Source of the DNA: Persicimonas caeni | Lineage (GTDB): Bacteria; Myxococcota_A; Bradymonadia; Bradymonadales; Bradymonadaceae | Reading direction: 5' to 3' | Length of the DNA stretch: 64,000 nucleotides | Assembly: GCF_006517175.1 (NCBI RefSeq) | Contig: NZ_CP041186.1 | Span: 3,003,001-3,067,000, forward strand | Shown: positions 54,862 to 64,000 of the stretch, one piece after another | How the letters are laid out: each line of letters begins with the position of its first letter | Position numbering within the stretch: the first letter of the stretch is position 1 | Program-made: the position numbers and the translations under genes | Notes under the pieces: generated by a model | What the model saw: only the letters and a program-made list of their open reading frames with translations | What the model was told of the DNA's origin: nothing | The model's database searches: none

Positions 54862-55529
54862 GAGCCGTCCTCCGCCAACTTGTAGCCGATGCCCCACACC
54901 GTCTGGACGAGCTTGCCGGCCTCGCCGAGCTTTTTGCGGATGCGCGACACGTGCACGTCGAGGGTGCGCTCGGTCCCCTCGCTCTCCTCGGGCAGCGCCC
55001 GTTCGACGAGTTGGCGGCGGCTGAGCGCCATGCCCGGCCGGCGCGCCAGGGCGGCGAGCACCTCGAACTCGACGGCGGTCAACTCGACGGGCTCGCCGTC
55101 GACCTCGACTTTGCGGGTGTCGAAGTCGATCGACAGCGGCCCGAGCTCACGGTCGGCCTCCCGGCGCATCACCGGCCGGCGCAGCCGGGCGCGGATGCGC
55201 GCCAGGAGTTCCTCGGGCAAAAAGGGCTTGGTCATGAAGTCGTCGCCGCCCAGTTCGAAGCCGCGAAGCTTGTCGTGCGTCTCGCGCCGGGCGGTCAGGA
55301 TGATGACCGGCACGTCCGACTCGGTGCGATACTTCTTGAGCACGTCGAAGCCGTGCTTTCCGGGCAGCATCAGGTCGAGCACGACCAGATCGAACTCCTC
55401 GACCGGCTCGAAATACGCCTCCGAGCCATCTTTGATCCACGTCACCTCGAATCCCTCCTCGTCGAGCGACTCGAACAGCTCGTCGCCGAGGGCAAAATCA
55501 TCTTCAATCAATAGGATCTTGTGTGTCAT
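54858..55529 (-). CDS. OmpR-family response regulator
   Basis: 223 residues. Receiver domain 1-120 with phospho-acceptor D52 (VVLDLMLPGKHG), EDD near the N-terminus and conserved Thr and Lys. The C-terminal winged helix (about 130-220) carries LTAVEFEVLAAL and ALPEESEGTERTLDVHVSRI. It is a DNA-binding transcription factor controlled by the coupled kinase. Targets are not evident; the Spy-like periplasmic protein at 58.8 kb would suit an envelope-stress regulon (speculative). Confidence 0.94.
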   Translation of the reverse strand: MTHKILLIEDDFALGDELFESLDEEGFEVTWIKDGSEAYFEPVEEFDLVVLDLMLPGKHGFDVLKKYRTESDVPVIILTARRETHDKLRGFELGGDDFMTKPFLPEELLARIRARLRRPVMRREADRELGPLSIDFDTRKVEVDGEPVELTAVEFEVLAALARRPGMALSRRQLVERALPEESEGTERTLDVHVSRIRKKLGEAGKLVQTVWGIGYKLAEDGS

Positions 55530-55653
55530 CGGAATCTCATCGGGCGCAAATTGTACGTTAGCGACATCGCCTCGATTGCTTTATAGTCAACGCGCAGCGT
55601 AGCAGACATCATACCTGCAGTCTTTCAAGCGCTCCTTTTTCCCTGCCACGTCG

Positions 55654-56694
<1,041 letters not shown>

Positions 56695-56831
56695 TCAGTG
56701 GTGGGGCGCCGAGGACGAGCGCGGCTTGTCGGCCCCAGCAATGGTGAGCAGTTTCATAGAAGGCGTTTTCTGGCAGTCGCCGATCGCTTATAGTGGTGTG
56801 CCCAAGACCGCCTCTCGCACGAGACTCTACC

Positions 56832-57131
56832 ATGGTTTATATCCTGACCATCGCCCTTCTTCTGGTTTGGGTCGTCCTGATCGCCATGATGGTCCGGGCC
56901 GTTCTCAAGACCCCGTCGTGTCCCGAATGCGGCAGCGACCGCATCGAATCGGTCGACATGCGCACCTCCACCATCAAAATCGACGGCCAAAAGGTCCCCG
57001 CAGCGTGGATGTACCGGCGCTGCCATGACTGCAGCGCGCGTCTCAAGTGGGATATCGGCCAAGATGGGTGGGTCGAACTCGAGCCCGGCGAGTGGGATGA
57101 GGTCGTACGCAGCGCCGAAGAAGTGCCCTAA
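56832..57131 (+). CDS. Small membrane-anchored zinc-ribbon protein
   Basis: 99 residues from the ATG at 56832. An N-terminal membrane segment (IALLLVWVVLIAMMVRAVL) is followed by CPEC and, 35 residues later, CHDC, a probable zinc ribbon facing the cytoplasm, and an acidic tail. No family recognised. A candidate -10 box TATAGT at 56789-56794 lies upstream. Its stop codon overlaps the end of the convergent AgmX-like gene by 4 bp. Confidence 0.75.
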   Translation: MVYILTIALLLVWVVLIAMMVRAVLKTPSCPECGSDRIESVDMRTSTIKIDGQKVPAAWMYRRCHDCSARLKWDIGQDGWVELEPGEWDEVVRSAEEVP

Positions 57132-58663
57132 TTCTTCCCCGGGTGCTTCCCGTTCCCCAACATCTGCACCTCGAATATCGGCTCGCATCTCTCCACGCCC
57201 GCCCGCGCCTCCTGCCAAGCTTCACGAGAATCATACGACGACTCCGGCAACTTGCAGTTGAGCTTGGAGGCGGCGGTCACGAACCGACTGCTCAACGACG
57301 GGTGTAGCCAGATCAACAGCGTGTCGGCCTCGCCATAGTAGCTCTGCATGCGGTCGAGCGTGTTGTAGAGCTTCCACCAAGGGTAGCTGTCGACGCCCTC
57401 GACCTTGGCGAGATCGACGGCGAACTCCTCGAACATATGCTTTCGATAACCGTCGTGGCGCTCGGAGAGCCAGGCGTCGAAACGCTCCGGGTACAGCTTG
57501 ATGGTGGCGTGGGTCAGCGCCATCGGCTCGGGCGGCTGGTCGTCGCTGGCCGCACAGGTTCTGGCAGCGAGGCCGATGCGCCCGATGCCTACCGTGCCCA
57601 CACCAACCGTCCCGCCACCGCCGCCGCGGCCCGTGCCCCGAAGCCCCAGCCCGCCGAAGCCCTTGGCCGACGACGAATTGGCCCCCAGCGTACCGAGTAG
57701 AATCGCTTTGTCGTCCGACTTCTTCTTCGACGACTTCTTACCGGTGTCGACCTTGCCCAGCCCGCGAATGCGGCCAAAGCCCTCTCCACCGCCGCCTTTG
57801 CCCGTACCGCGTAGGCCCATGCCGCCGGCGCCACGGCCCACGACCACCTCGCCGCCCTCACCGCTCATGGTGACGTTCATCTTCGAATCGAAGGCATCTG
57901 GATTGCCGAAGATATTCTTCAGCGGCCCCGCGCCTAAGACCTTGCCGCCCAACATCTTGCTGTCGGAGGTCTGGCCACCGGAGGTCTGGCCATCGGAGGT
58001 CTGGCCTTTGGCCTTCTCGGCGTACTTCTTCAAGTCGGGCTTGCGGCGGCTCCACGCCACGCGTCGGCCGCCCATAAAATCGCGCGTGAGCCGAAGATGG
58101 ACCGGCGATGCATCGCCGACCTGCAGCGTCATCCACTCCAGGTCGGTCTTGGCCAGCGTGTATTGCAGCGCCATGACCGTGTCGGCCGGCACCGCCGGGT
58201 CGACCTCGACGAGCACGCGGCCCTGGGTGATCTCCTCACCGTAGACCACTCGGCGGCGCCGCTCGGCCACCAGGGCAGCGTCGACCGGCTCGACGAGCCC
58301 CTTCACCGTGAAATAATAGCGTGACGCAAAGCTCGACCGACCGATGTAGCCGCCTTCGAGCGCCAAGAGCTCGTCGCCGTCGATGGTGACGGCCTTCGGC
58401 GACACTTGGAGGGTCAGCGAGATCGCCTCGGGCGGCTCGTGGGAGGGCGTGTCGTCGCGCGTGCCTTTCGTCTTCGATGGACTTGCATCGACGTCGTCGA
58501 CTGCGTCGACGTCGGCGGCCCCCTCTTCGGCAGACACCTGCGAGACGGCCTCGTTCGAGGCATCGGGCTTCGGCTCGGCCGTCTGGCAGCCGAGTGCCCC
58601 CCCGAAGAGGCAAGTCGACAGGAGGAGGCTAGAGCCGAGTTGTGCCGTCAGACGATAAGACAT
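57128..58663 (-). CDS. AgmX/PglI-like glycine-motif lipoprotein
   Basis: 511 residues from the ATG at 58663 (GGAG about 9 bp upstream); a start at 58702 is possible. The very long frame to 59413 is the shadow of the opposite Spy-like gene. Lipobox GGALGC, then an Asp/Ser-rich stalk. The middle contains GQTSDGQTSGGQTSD repeats and two glycine motifs (GMGLRGTGKGGGGEGFG and GLGLRGTGRGGGGGTVGVG) typical of myxobacterial AgmX/PglI-type proteins, in which the motif normally precedes a periplasmic C-terminal domain. The C-terminus (about 390-511) has Cys and Trp and may be that domain. Role unknown; an envelope or motility link is only by analogy. Confidence 0.78.
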   Translation of the reverse strand: MSYRLTAQLGSSLLLSTCLFGGALGCQTAEPKPDASNEAVSQVSAEEGAADVDAVDDVDASPSKTKGTRDDTPSHEPPEAISLTLQVSPKAVTIDGDELLALEGGYIGRSSFASRYYFTVKGLVEPVDAALVAERRRRVVYGEEITQGRVLVEVDPAVPADTVMALQYTLAKTDLEWMTLQVGDASPVHLRLTRDFMGGRRVAWSRRKPDLKKYAEKAKGQTSDGQTSGGQTSDSKMLGGKVLGAGPLKNIFGNPDAFDSKMNVTMSGEGGEVVVGRGAGGMGLRGTGKGGGGEGFGRIRGLGKVDTGKKSSKKKSDDKAILLGTLGANSSSAKGFGGLGLRGTGRGGGGGTVGVGTVGIGRIGLAARTCAASDDQPPEPMALTHATIKLYPERFDAWLSERHDGYRKHMFEEFAVDLAKVEGVDSYPWWKLYNTLDRMQSYYGEADTLLIWLHPSLSSRFVTAASKLNCKLPESSYDSREAWQEARAGVERCEPIFEVQMLGNGKHPGKN

Positions 58664-58814
58664 GCGTTGCACTCCGGTGCTTTCGCTGATTTCGGTGCTC
58701 ATCAACTTAGCTTCAGATTCTCTTAAGATCCACCTCGTAGATTCATGATGAGGCCGACGGTTGGCCCTTCTGGTACACTGAAACCATCTTCTTTCTTTTG
58801 AAGGAGCACACATC

Positions 58815-59504
58815 ATGAAGCTCAAGCGAATTCTCTTCACCGCCGCGATCGCCTGCTCGTTTGCCTTCGGCGCCAACGCCTTCGCCCACGGCGGCAAGGG
58901 GGGCAAGCACGCCCGCTGGCAGCAAATGAGCGACCAAGAAAAGCTCGAAGTCATGGAGAAGCGCCTCGACGAGAAAGTCGAGCGCATGGACGAAGAGCTC
59001 GATCTGACCGACACCCAGGAAAAGAAAGTCCGCCAGATTTTGGAGACCTCGCGCACCGAGCTGATGGACATCCGCCAGCGCCACAAAGGCGACCGCAAGG
59101 CCGGACGCAAAGAGGCGCGCCAGGTCTTCAAGCGCACCAAAGCCGAGCTCGCCGAGGTGCTGACCGCCGACCAGAAAGCGAAGTTCGAGGAGATGCGCCA
59201 GAAGCGTCGCGGCAAGCGCCACGGCAAGCGCATGAAGCGCATGTTCCACCACCTCGACCAGAAGCTCGACCTCGACGCGCAACAGGAGGAGAAGGTCCGG
59301 GCGATCATGAAGGAGACGCGCCAGAAGATTCGCCAGGCGCGCCAAGACAACGAGGGTGACCGCAAGGCCTTCCGCCAGGCGATGCGCAAGGAGATGCAGG
59401 CCGGCGCGAACAAAATCGAGAAGGTCCTGGACGCCGATCAAAAGAAGACGTTCCAGGAGATGCGCGCGAAGATGAAGGAGCGACGTCAAAAGCGCTCGCA
59501 GTGA
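58815..59504 (+). CDS. Spy/CpxP-like periplasmic protein
   Basis: 229 residues with AAGGAG 9 bp upstream. Signal peptide MKLKRILFTAAIACSFAFGA, cleavage after NAFA. The mature protein is all helical and very rich in Lys, Arg and Glu, with two copies of a Spy-like unit: DLTDTQEKKVRQIL...LTADQKAKFEEM and DLDAQQEEKVRAIM...LDADQKKTFQEM. Single-unit Spy is a periplasmic chaperone induced by envelope stress; this is a tandem version. It is divergent from the AgmX-like lipoprotein gene. Confidence 0.87.
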   Translation: MKLKRILFTAAIACSFAFGANAFAHGGKGGKHARWQQMSDQEKLEVMEKRLDEKVERMDEELDLTDTQEKKVRQILETSRTELMDIRQRHKGDRKAGRKEARQVFKRTKAELAEVLTADQKAKFEEMRQKRRGKRHGKRMKRMFHHLDQKLDLDAQQEEKVRAIMKETRQKIRQARQDNEGDRKAFRQAMRKEMQAGANKIEKVLDADQKKTFQEMRAKMKERRQKRSQ

Positions 59505-59562
59505 TCGAGAGGTCACGTTCGGTTCATTTCCAACTCTCCTCTCGAACGCTATAGTGCGACCC

Positions 59563-61056
59563 ATGGGGCAACTAAGCACATGGGTCGCGCTACTTCTCAC
59601 CACCACACTGCTGGCGTTTTCCGTGGGGTGTAAGTCTGCGCCCAACTCGCCCCCACCCTCCACCGATAAGACCACCAAAGGCGCGACGCTCCACCCTCCA
59701 ACTCGCGCAAAGTGCGTCTTTCCCGGCGGCCTCGTCTTCACCGACGATGAGCAACTCGACGAGTTTCGCCACACGAACTGCACGAGCATCGAGGGAGATC
59801 TGACGATTCGTGGTCCGAAGGTGACCCGAATCACCCCGCTACTCGAGCTCACCGACTTGCGTGGTACGTTGCGCATCGTCGACACCGAAAAGCTCGAGAA
59901 CACCGACGGGCTCCAGAACCTCGAGCGAATCGATGGATCTCTCATCGTCGAGCGCAACCAGAGGCTGGTGGAACTGTCGTGGCTCGACCAACTTGAGGAA
60001 CTGCAGGGTAACCTCGTCATCCAGTCCAACCCCGCCCTCGAGTCCTTGCCCAAGCTGAAGACCTACGAAGCCCCCATCGGTGGTGATCTTCGAATCACGG
60101 ACAACCCGAGCCTCGCGTCGCTCACCGGGCTCGAGGCCATCTGGAGAGTCGAGGGCGACGTGGTCCTGCGTGGTCTTCCGGTCCCGAGCGTCGAGCCCAT
60201 CATCCCGCTGATTCAAATCGACGGGAGCGTCACCCTGTCTGACCTGCCCAACGTGCGGGGCATCGATCTCACTTTCGGTACCATCGGAGGAGACCTCGTG
60301 TTGTCAGGTGAGATGGGATTTCTACCCGACTGCGTCATCGAGCACTGGCGCAAGGCGAACGCCCAGACGATTGTGAAGGGAACGGTCTTTGTGGATGCCC
60401 GCAACTCGACCTTCGTCATCGACGATAGCGCCGACATGCAGCATATCCGCGACTTCAGCTGTGAACGAACGCGCGGCTCCATTTACGTGGTCGGCGTCGA
60501 CACCACCGACCTCAGCACGCTCGGCTCGCTGCGCCAAATCGAGGGCGATCTCGTCATTCGCAGCAACACCCACTTGGAGAGCCTCGCCGGGCTCGAGAAC
60601 CTCGAGGCCGTCGGTGGAGATCTGCACATCACGCACAACCCAAACCTGTTTTCGGCCCGCCAGTTGAACAAGCTGACGCGGGTGGAGGGTGAGCTTCGCT
60701 TCGAGAAGCTACCCAAGCTCGCCGCGATCACCGGCCACGCACAACTCGAGACGGTGGGCCGAGGCTTGGTCATCGCCGAAAACGATAGCCTGACGCACCT
60801 CCAAGCCTTCCGCAGCCTCGAAACTGTGCGTGGCGACTTGCGTATCGACTCGAACTGGCGCCTGGAATCGATCGCACAACTCGACCCGAAGACGATCACC
60901 GGCGATCTGCGCATCTCACACAACCCAGTGCTCGGCAGCTTGGGCTCGCTCGGTCGCCAGACCAAGGTGCTCGGACGTGTCTCGATCTACCCTCACACGA
61001 ACTTGCCCGAAGAGCAGACCCAGCGATTCGCCAAAGAGCGCTCGGAAGCCGAGTAA
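59563..61056 (+). CDS. Receptor-L-domain-like repeat lipoprotein
   Basis: About 497 residues from the ATG at 59563; a GTG at 59554 is in frame but overlaps a TATAGT -10-like box (59550-59555). Lipobox FSVGC. The mature protein is a solenoid of about 20 repeats with the pattern (L/I)xGDLxIxxNxxLxxLxxL, as in receptor L-domains and related leucine-rich folds of surface proteins. It is probably exposed at the cell surface or periplasm and binds protein or glycan. No Shine-Dalgarno sequence is visible. Confidence 0.8.
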   Translation: MGQLSTWVALLLTTTLLAFSVGCKSAPNSPPPSTDKTTKGATLHPPTRAKCVFPGGLVFTDDEQLDEFRHTNCTSIEGDLTIRGPKVTRITPLLELTDLRGTLRIVDTEKLENTDGLQNLERIDGSLIVERNQRLVELSWLDQLEELQGNLVIQSNPALESLPKLKTYEAPIGGDLRITDNPSLASLTGLEAIWRVEGDVVLRGLPVPSVEPIIPLIQIDGSVTLSDLPNVRGIDLTFGTIGGDLVLSGEMGFLPDCVIEHWRKANAQTIVKGTVFVDARNSTFVIDDSADMQHIRDFSCERTRGSIYVVGVDTTDLSTLGSLRQIEGDLVIRSNTHLESLAGLENLEAVGGDLHITHNPNLFSARQLNKLTRVEGELRFEKLPKLAAITGHAQLETVGRGLVIAENDSLTHLQAFRSLETVRGDLRIDSNWRLESIAQLDPKTITGDLRISHNPVLGSLGSLGRQTKVLGRVSIYPHTNLPEEQTQRFAKERSEAE

Positions 61057-61130
61057 GCACCGCGCCCTCTCGATATCCCCTCCCCCTTCTGCTATCCTAC
61101 CGGGTCCACACCGCCCAAACAGGAGGCATC

Positions 61131-61391
61131 ATGAAGAAATTGACCGCCCTGATCGTCGCCCTTTCGTTCGTCGGCATGGCCGCGCCTGCGTTTGCCCAGA
61201 GCCAGCAAGATGAGGTTCCGACCGACTTTATCGACATCGTCGACGGGCTCGACATCGACGGGAATATCAAGGTGCCTGGCGCCGAAAGCTACGACGCACG
61301 CGACGAGGCGAAGTTCAACCCGCTATTCGACGCCAAGCGGAGCTTCATGCCGAAGATCAAGTCCAGCGCGCGGGCGAGCGCGCTGGACTAG
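61131..61391 (+). CDS. Small exported protein
   Basis: 86 residues with AGGAGG 6 bp upstream. Signal peptide MKKLTALIVALSFVGMAAPA with cleavage after AFA. The mature part of about 63 residues (DEVPTDFIDIVDGLDIDGN...PKIKSSARASALD) is acidic then basic and matches no family I can name. Similar short exported proteins with IDGLDI(D/E)G and KVPG motifs occur near envelope and motility genes in Myxococcota, but I cannot confirm this without a search. Confidence 0.75.
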   Translation: MKKLTALIVALSFVGMAAPAFAQSQQDEVPTDFIDIVDGLDIDGNIKVPGAESYDARDEAKFNPLFDAKRSFMPKIKSSARASALD

Positions 61392-61429
61392 GCTGGACTA
61401 GAATGCTCGACGAGCGAGCCCGGCGTCCG

Positions 61430-64000
61430 TCAGGATCCGCCCAGCGACAACTCGTCGAGCAGCTCCTCGAACAGAATCTCGCCATTGATATACTGGTGCA
61501 TCGCCCGGTAGAACTTCCTGCCGTCGGGCACCACAGACGCGTTCGCCCAGACGTGAATGGTCACGATGTTGTTGCCATTATTGTCCACCAGTCGAATCTT
61601 GGGCGTATCGGTGTTGGTGGCGAGGAACTGGACCCAACCGAGCGACGCGTTGTTGATATCAGCGTAGTCCCAGTGCGGAACGTTGGTGGTGATATCGAAG
61701 ATGTAGTCGCCCAGGGAGAGCTGCTCTTGGGTGAAGGTCCCGGCCTTGTGACCGCCTAGGCTGCCGATGGGCTCGATCACGTCGTACATGCCGGCGTAGT
61801 CGAGCCGATTGGTGGTCGTCACGATGCGGCACAGATGCATCAACCCCTCCCAAACATTGCGAGTGCCCTGCTCGTCGGCGTCCGCGTCGAGCGGGAAGGT
61901 CAATGCGCTCTCGAGTTGGACCTGCCGCTGCAGCGCGTCGCGAATATCCTGCACCTGAGCGGGGGTGATGCTGGAGAGCCCCTCCTCTTCGATATGGTAC
62001 ATTGCCTCGTCGAGGATGCGCATCGTCTCGGGCCCCACGACCCCGTCGACCATGGTAATGAAGCCGCCGGCAGCAAACTGCGACTGGAAGTTACGCACCG
62101 CCTGCGCGGTCGAGGGACCGAACTGGCCGTCTTCGGTGAGTCCGAGGTTCGGGTCGAGCACGTTGAGCGCCTTTTGGAGGATGAGCACCGGCTCCCCCAC
62201 CGCTCCCTCTCCGAGAAACGCGGGGTGCCAACTGGTGCCGTGGGGCACGTTCAGGCATCGGGAGAACCGCCAGAACGCCGACACGTCAATGCCGGAGCTG
62301 AAGAAGTCGGCGCGCAGTTCGAGCGGGGGCGGGTCAGTCTGGGTGACTTGCGCAGAGCCGTCGCCGGGGGTGGTGAATTTGACCGCATCGCCCGAGCCGC
62401 TGTTGGCCTCGTAGCTGGTGAACTGCGCAGGATTTTCGGGGAGCATGTCGCGGGTCGGCGAGACGTTGATCCGGCGACCGTCGCCCTGACTTCCCCCCTG
62501 AGTTCCACCCTCGCCACCACTGTGGCCGGCACCGTCACCAAATAGGCTGCCCAAGCCGCCGCCCATGGTCCGCAAGGCGGTCTTGATGACATCCTTGCCG
62601 TCTTCCTCGGACATATTGCCCTTTTCCATCTGCTCTTCGGTGCGGTCGATGACCTTGTCGGCGTTCTTGACCATCGAGTTATGCATGGCCAACTCCTTGG
62701 CCATCTGGGCGTACTTGGTCGCCGCCTCGGTGTTCATGCGCATCGCCTCGATCGCCCCCTTTTGGTTGGCCTTCAGCGCCTTCAGGGCGTTGAGCTGATT
62801 CTGGTTGAGGCCGGCGAAGTCCCCGAACACGCCCGGCGTCGCCATCGCCTCGATCAGCGCCGACAGGCTCGCCGGGTCGGGCGCATCGGGCAGGTCTTGG
62901 AGGGCGACCAGGGCCTCGGCGAAGTCCTTGGGCTGCAGGTTGCCCGGCGCCTGATAGCGGCTGGCCAGGCTGAGCGGCTCGATCTCGGTGGGCTTGCTGC
63001 CGCAGGGGACCTCCTCGAAACGCCAGTGGCGGCTCTCGTCGATCTTCTCGCAGCTATTGCACGAGCCCATGACCGCCTCGGCGTAGACCCCGCGGGTGGG
63101 CACGCTGATGCGGAACGGGTCGAGCGGGGTCGTCGGGGCATAATGTGCCAGCAGGTCGACCGGCTCGTCGCCGTCTTGGGCGAAGCTCGGGTCCAGATGC
63201 ACGCCGCGCGCCACCGGCATGACCAGGTTGTTGCCGACCACGCCAACCACACGGTTTTCGACCACCGACGCCACGCTGCGCCCGCCGGAGTTGGGCGCGA
63301 TGAACCCGTCGAGCATCATGAAGCGCTTGTCTGCGTCCATCTGGTACCACAAGACCTTGTGGTAGAACTCGAGGTGGTCATTGAGGTGATTGATCAGCCG
63401 GTTGGCCTTGTCGTACAGGTCTTGGATGGGATTGAACAGCTCGCGGCTATTCAACGGCGTGCGCACCGTGGCCGAGTCGGCGCTGCCCAGGTCGTCGTTG
63501 AGGTTCCAGGCGTTGAACAGCGCCTCGTCGAGGTTGGCGGTGACGTAGCGCAGGTTTCCGCCGCGGAACGACACACGCGACCCATCAGGTAGCGGATAGT
63601 CATTCTTGACGTAAAACCAGGCCACCTCGTCGCGCGTAAACCGGCTCTGGCCGGGCAGCATGCGCAGCTTGAGGCGAAGCGACGAGCCCGGCTCGTACTC
63701 CTCCATGAAGGCGCGCAGGCGGGACTTGCGATCGGTGTTGCCGTGGGAGAACGCCTCGGCGACCACGTCGAGGTTCAGCACATGCTCGGTGCCCTCGCGG
63801 TCGACGTAGCCGAACTCGAGCGCATCGATGAACTCGGTGAGGATGTCGGGCAGAATCTCCTCGCGGAACATCTTCTCACGCGCGGCCTGCGCCAGGCCCA
63901 GAAAGTGCGAGCGCACGCCCATGGGCGTCCACGGTCCCAACAGCGGGCTGAGCGCATTCCAGCGGGCAAGCGAGAACCCGAACTCGCCGTCGCTGTCGAC
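61430..64000 (-). CDS. Large protein with peptidoglycan-binding domain (5' end outside the window)
   Basis: The frame stays open to the right edge, so the N-terminus is missing; 856 residues are visible. The first 350 visible residues contain a CNSC pair in GSCNSCEKIDESRHW and no recognised fold. A helical stretch and a Gly/Ser-rich linker (GAGHSGGEGGTQGGSQG) follow. A PG_binding_1 domain lies at about 600-680 (LGLTEDGQFGPSTAQAVRNFQ, VDGVVGPETMRIL). The C-terminal 150 residues are beta-rich (IRLVDNNGNNIVTIHVWAN). Such domains anchor proteins to the cell wall. Function unknown; a wall-associated assembly or an injection-type structure is possible but unproven. Confidence 0.75.
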   Translation of the reverse strand, partial: VDSDGEFGFSLARWNALSPLLGPWTPMGVRSHFLGLAQAAREKMFREEILPDILTEFIDALEFGYVDREGTEHVLNLDVVAEAFSHGNTDRKSRLRAFMEEYEPGSSLRLKLRMLPGQSRFTRDEVAWFYVKNDYPLPDGSRVSFRGGNLRYVTANLDEALFNAWNLNDDLGSADSATVRTPLNSRELFNPIQDLYDKANRLINHLNDHLEFYHKVLWYQMDADKRFMMLDGFIAPNSGGRSVASVVENRVVGVVGNNLVMPVARGVHLDPSFAQDGDEPVDLLAHYAPTTPLDPFRISVPTRGVYAEAVMGSCNSCEKIDESRHWRFEEVPCGSKPTEIEPLSLASRYQAPGNLQPKDFAEALVALQDLPDAPDPASLSALIEAMATPGVFGDFAGLNQNQLNALKALKANQKGAIEAMRMNTEAATKYAQMAKELAMHNSMVKNADKVIDRTEEQMEKGNMSEEDGKDVIKTALRTMGGGLGSLFGDGAGHSGGEGGTQGGSQGDGRRINVSPTRDMLPENPAQFTSYEANSGSGDAVKFTTPGDGSAQVTQTDPPPLELRADFFSSGIDVSAFWRFSRCLNVPHGTSWHPAFLGEGAVGEPVLILQKALNVLDPNLGLTEDGQFGPSTAQAVRNFQSQFAAGGFITMVDGVVGPETMRILDEAMYHIEEEGLSSITPAQVQDIRDALQRQVQLESALTFPLDADADEQGTRNVWEGLMHLCRIVTTTNRLDYAGMYDVIEPIGSLGGHKAGTFTQEQLSLGDYIFDITTNVPHWDYADINNASLGWVQFLATNTDTPKIRLVDNNGNNIVTIHVWANASVVPDGRKFYRAMHQYINGEILFEELLDELSLGGS

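Noticed and set aside
57128-59413. Very long minus-strand frame covering both the lipoprotein and the Spy-like gene
   Set aside because: The part beyond 58702 is the reverse of the Spy-like gene, which has a signal peptide and ribosome site; the lipoprotein signal starts at 58663.

Overview
The window reads as a chromosomal stretch of a high-GC, Gram-negative bacterium of the deltaproteobacterial/Myxococcota type, possibly close to Bradymonadales. The support is indirect: eukaryote-like Ser/Thr kinases, many FHA domains, hybrid histidine kinases, lipoproteins with long Asp/Thr/Ser stalks, a thrombospondin type-3-like repeat, and a glycine motif like that of myxobacterial AgmX/PglI proteins. 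No rRNA, tRNA, phage, transposase or CRISPR array was seen. Both ends cut through genes: hflX at the left and a large peptidoglycan-binding-domain protein at the right.

Layout. 1-11 kb: hflX, then a signalling cluster of a double-FHA membrane protein, a kinase-ATPase-TPR protein and a triple-FHA ABCG-type transporter. 11-18 kb: a ferredoxin-reductase-truncated-globin fusion, a hybrid histidine kinase, an oxidoreductase and lipid-kinase pair, and an unknown helical protein. 18.5-23.9 kb (minus strand): a three-gene unit of a glutamate dehydrogenase carrying an N-terminal receiver domain, a CHASE-PAS hybrid histidine kinase with two receivers, and an HPt protein. This looks like a complete phosphorelay whose output is a metabolic enzyme, and it is the most unusual system in the window.

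24-31.3 kb: nickel-pincer cofactor genes larE, larB and larC, interrupted by a lower-GC insert with two unknown exported proteins and several palindromic repeats; no larA is present. 31.6-44.2 kb: a second Ser/Thr kinase, prfC, a DMT exporter, map, gpsA, two cyclic-nucleotide-binding proteins, a secreted endonuclease I lipoprotein and katG. 44.4-45.9 kb: kamD without its partner kamE. 46.3-53.4 kb: a tightly overlapping RDD / SpoIIM / DUF4129 / DUF4350 / MoxR / DUF58 operon. 53.5-64 kb: an OmpR-type two-component pair, a soluble kinase-like ATPase, an AgmX-like lipoprotein, a Spy-like periplasmic protein, an L-domain-like lipoprotein, a small exported protein and the partial large protein.

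Intergenic DNA is unusually structured. Several gaps hold short-period repeats on one side and their approximate reverse complement on the other. There are two G-tract arrays able to form G-quadruplexes. A family of long imperfect palindromes with AAATAGCCGGC-like tips recurs at four sites. Two of these share a conserved loop and show a compensatory base-pair change in the stem.
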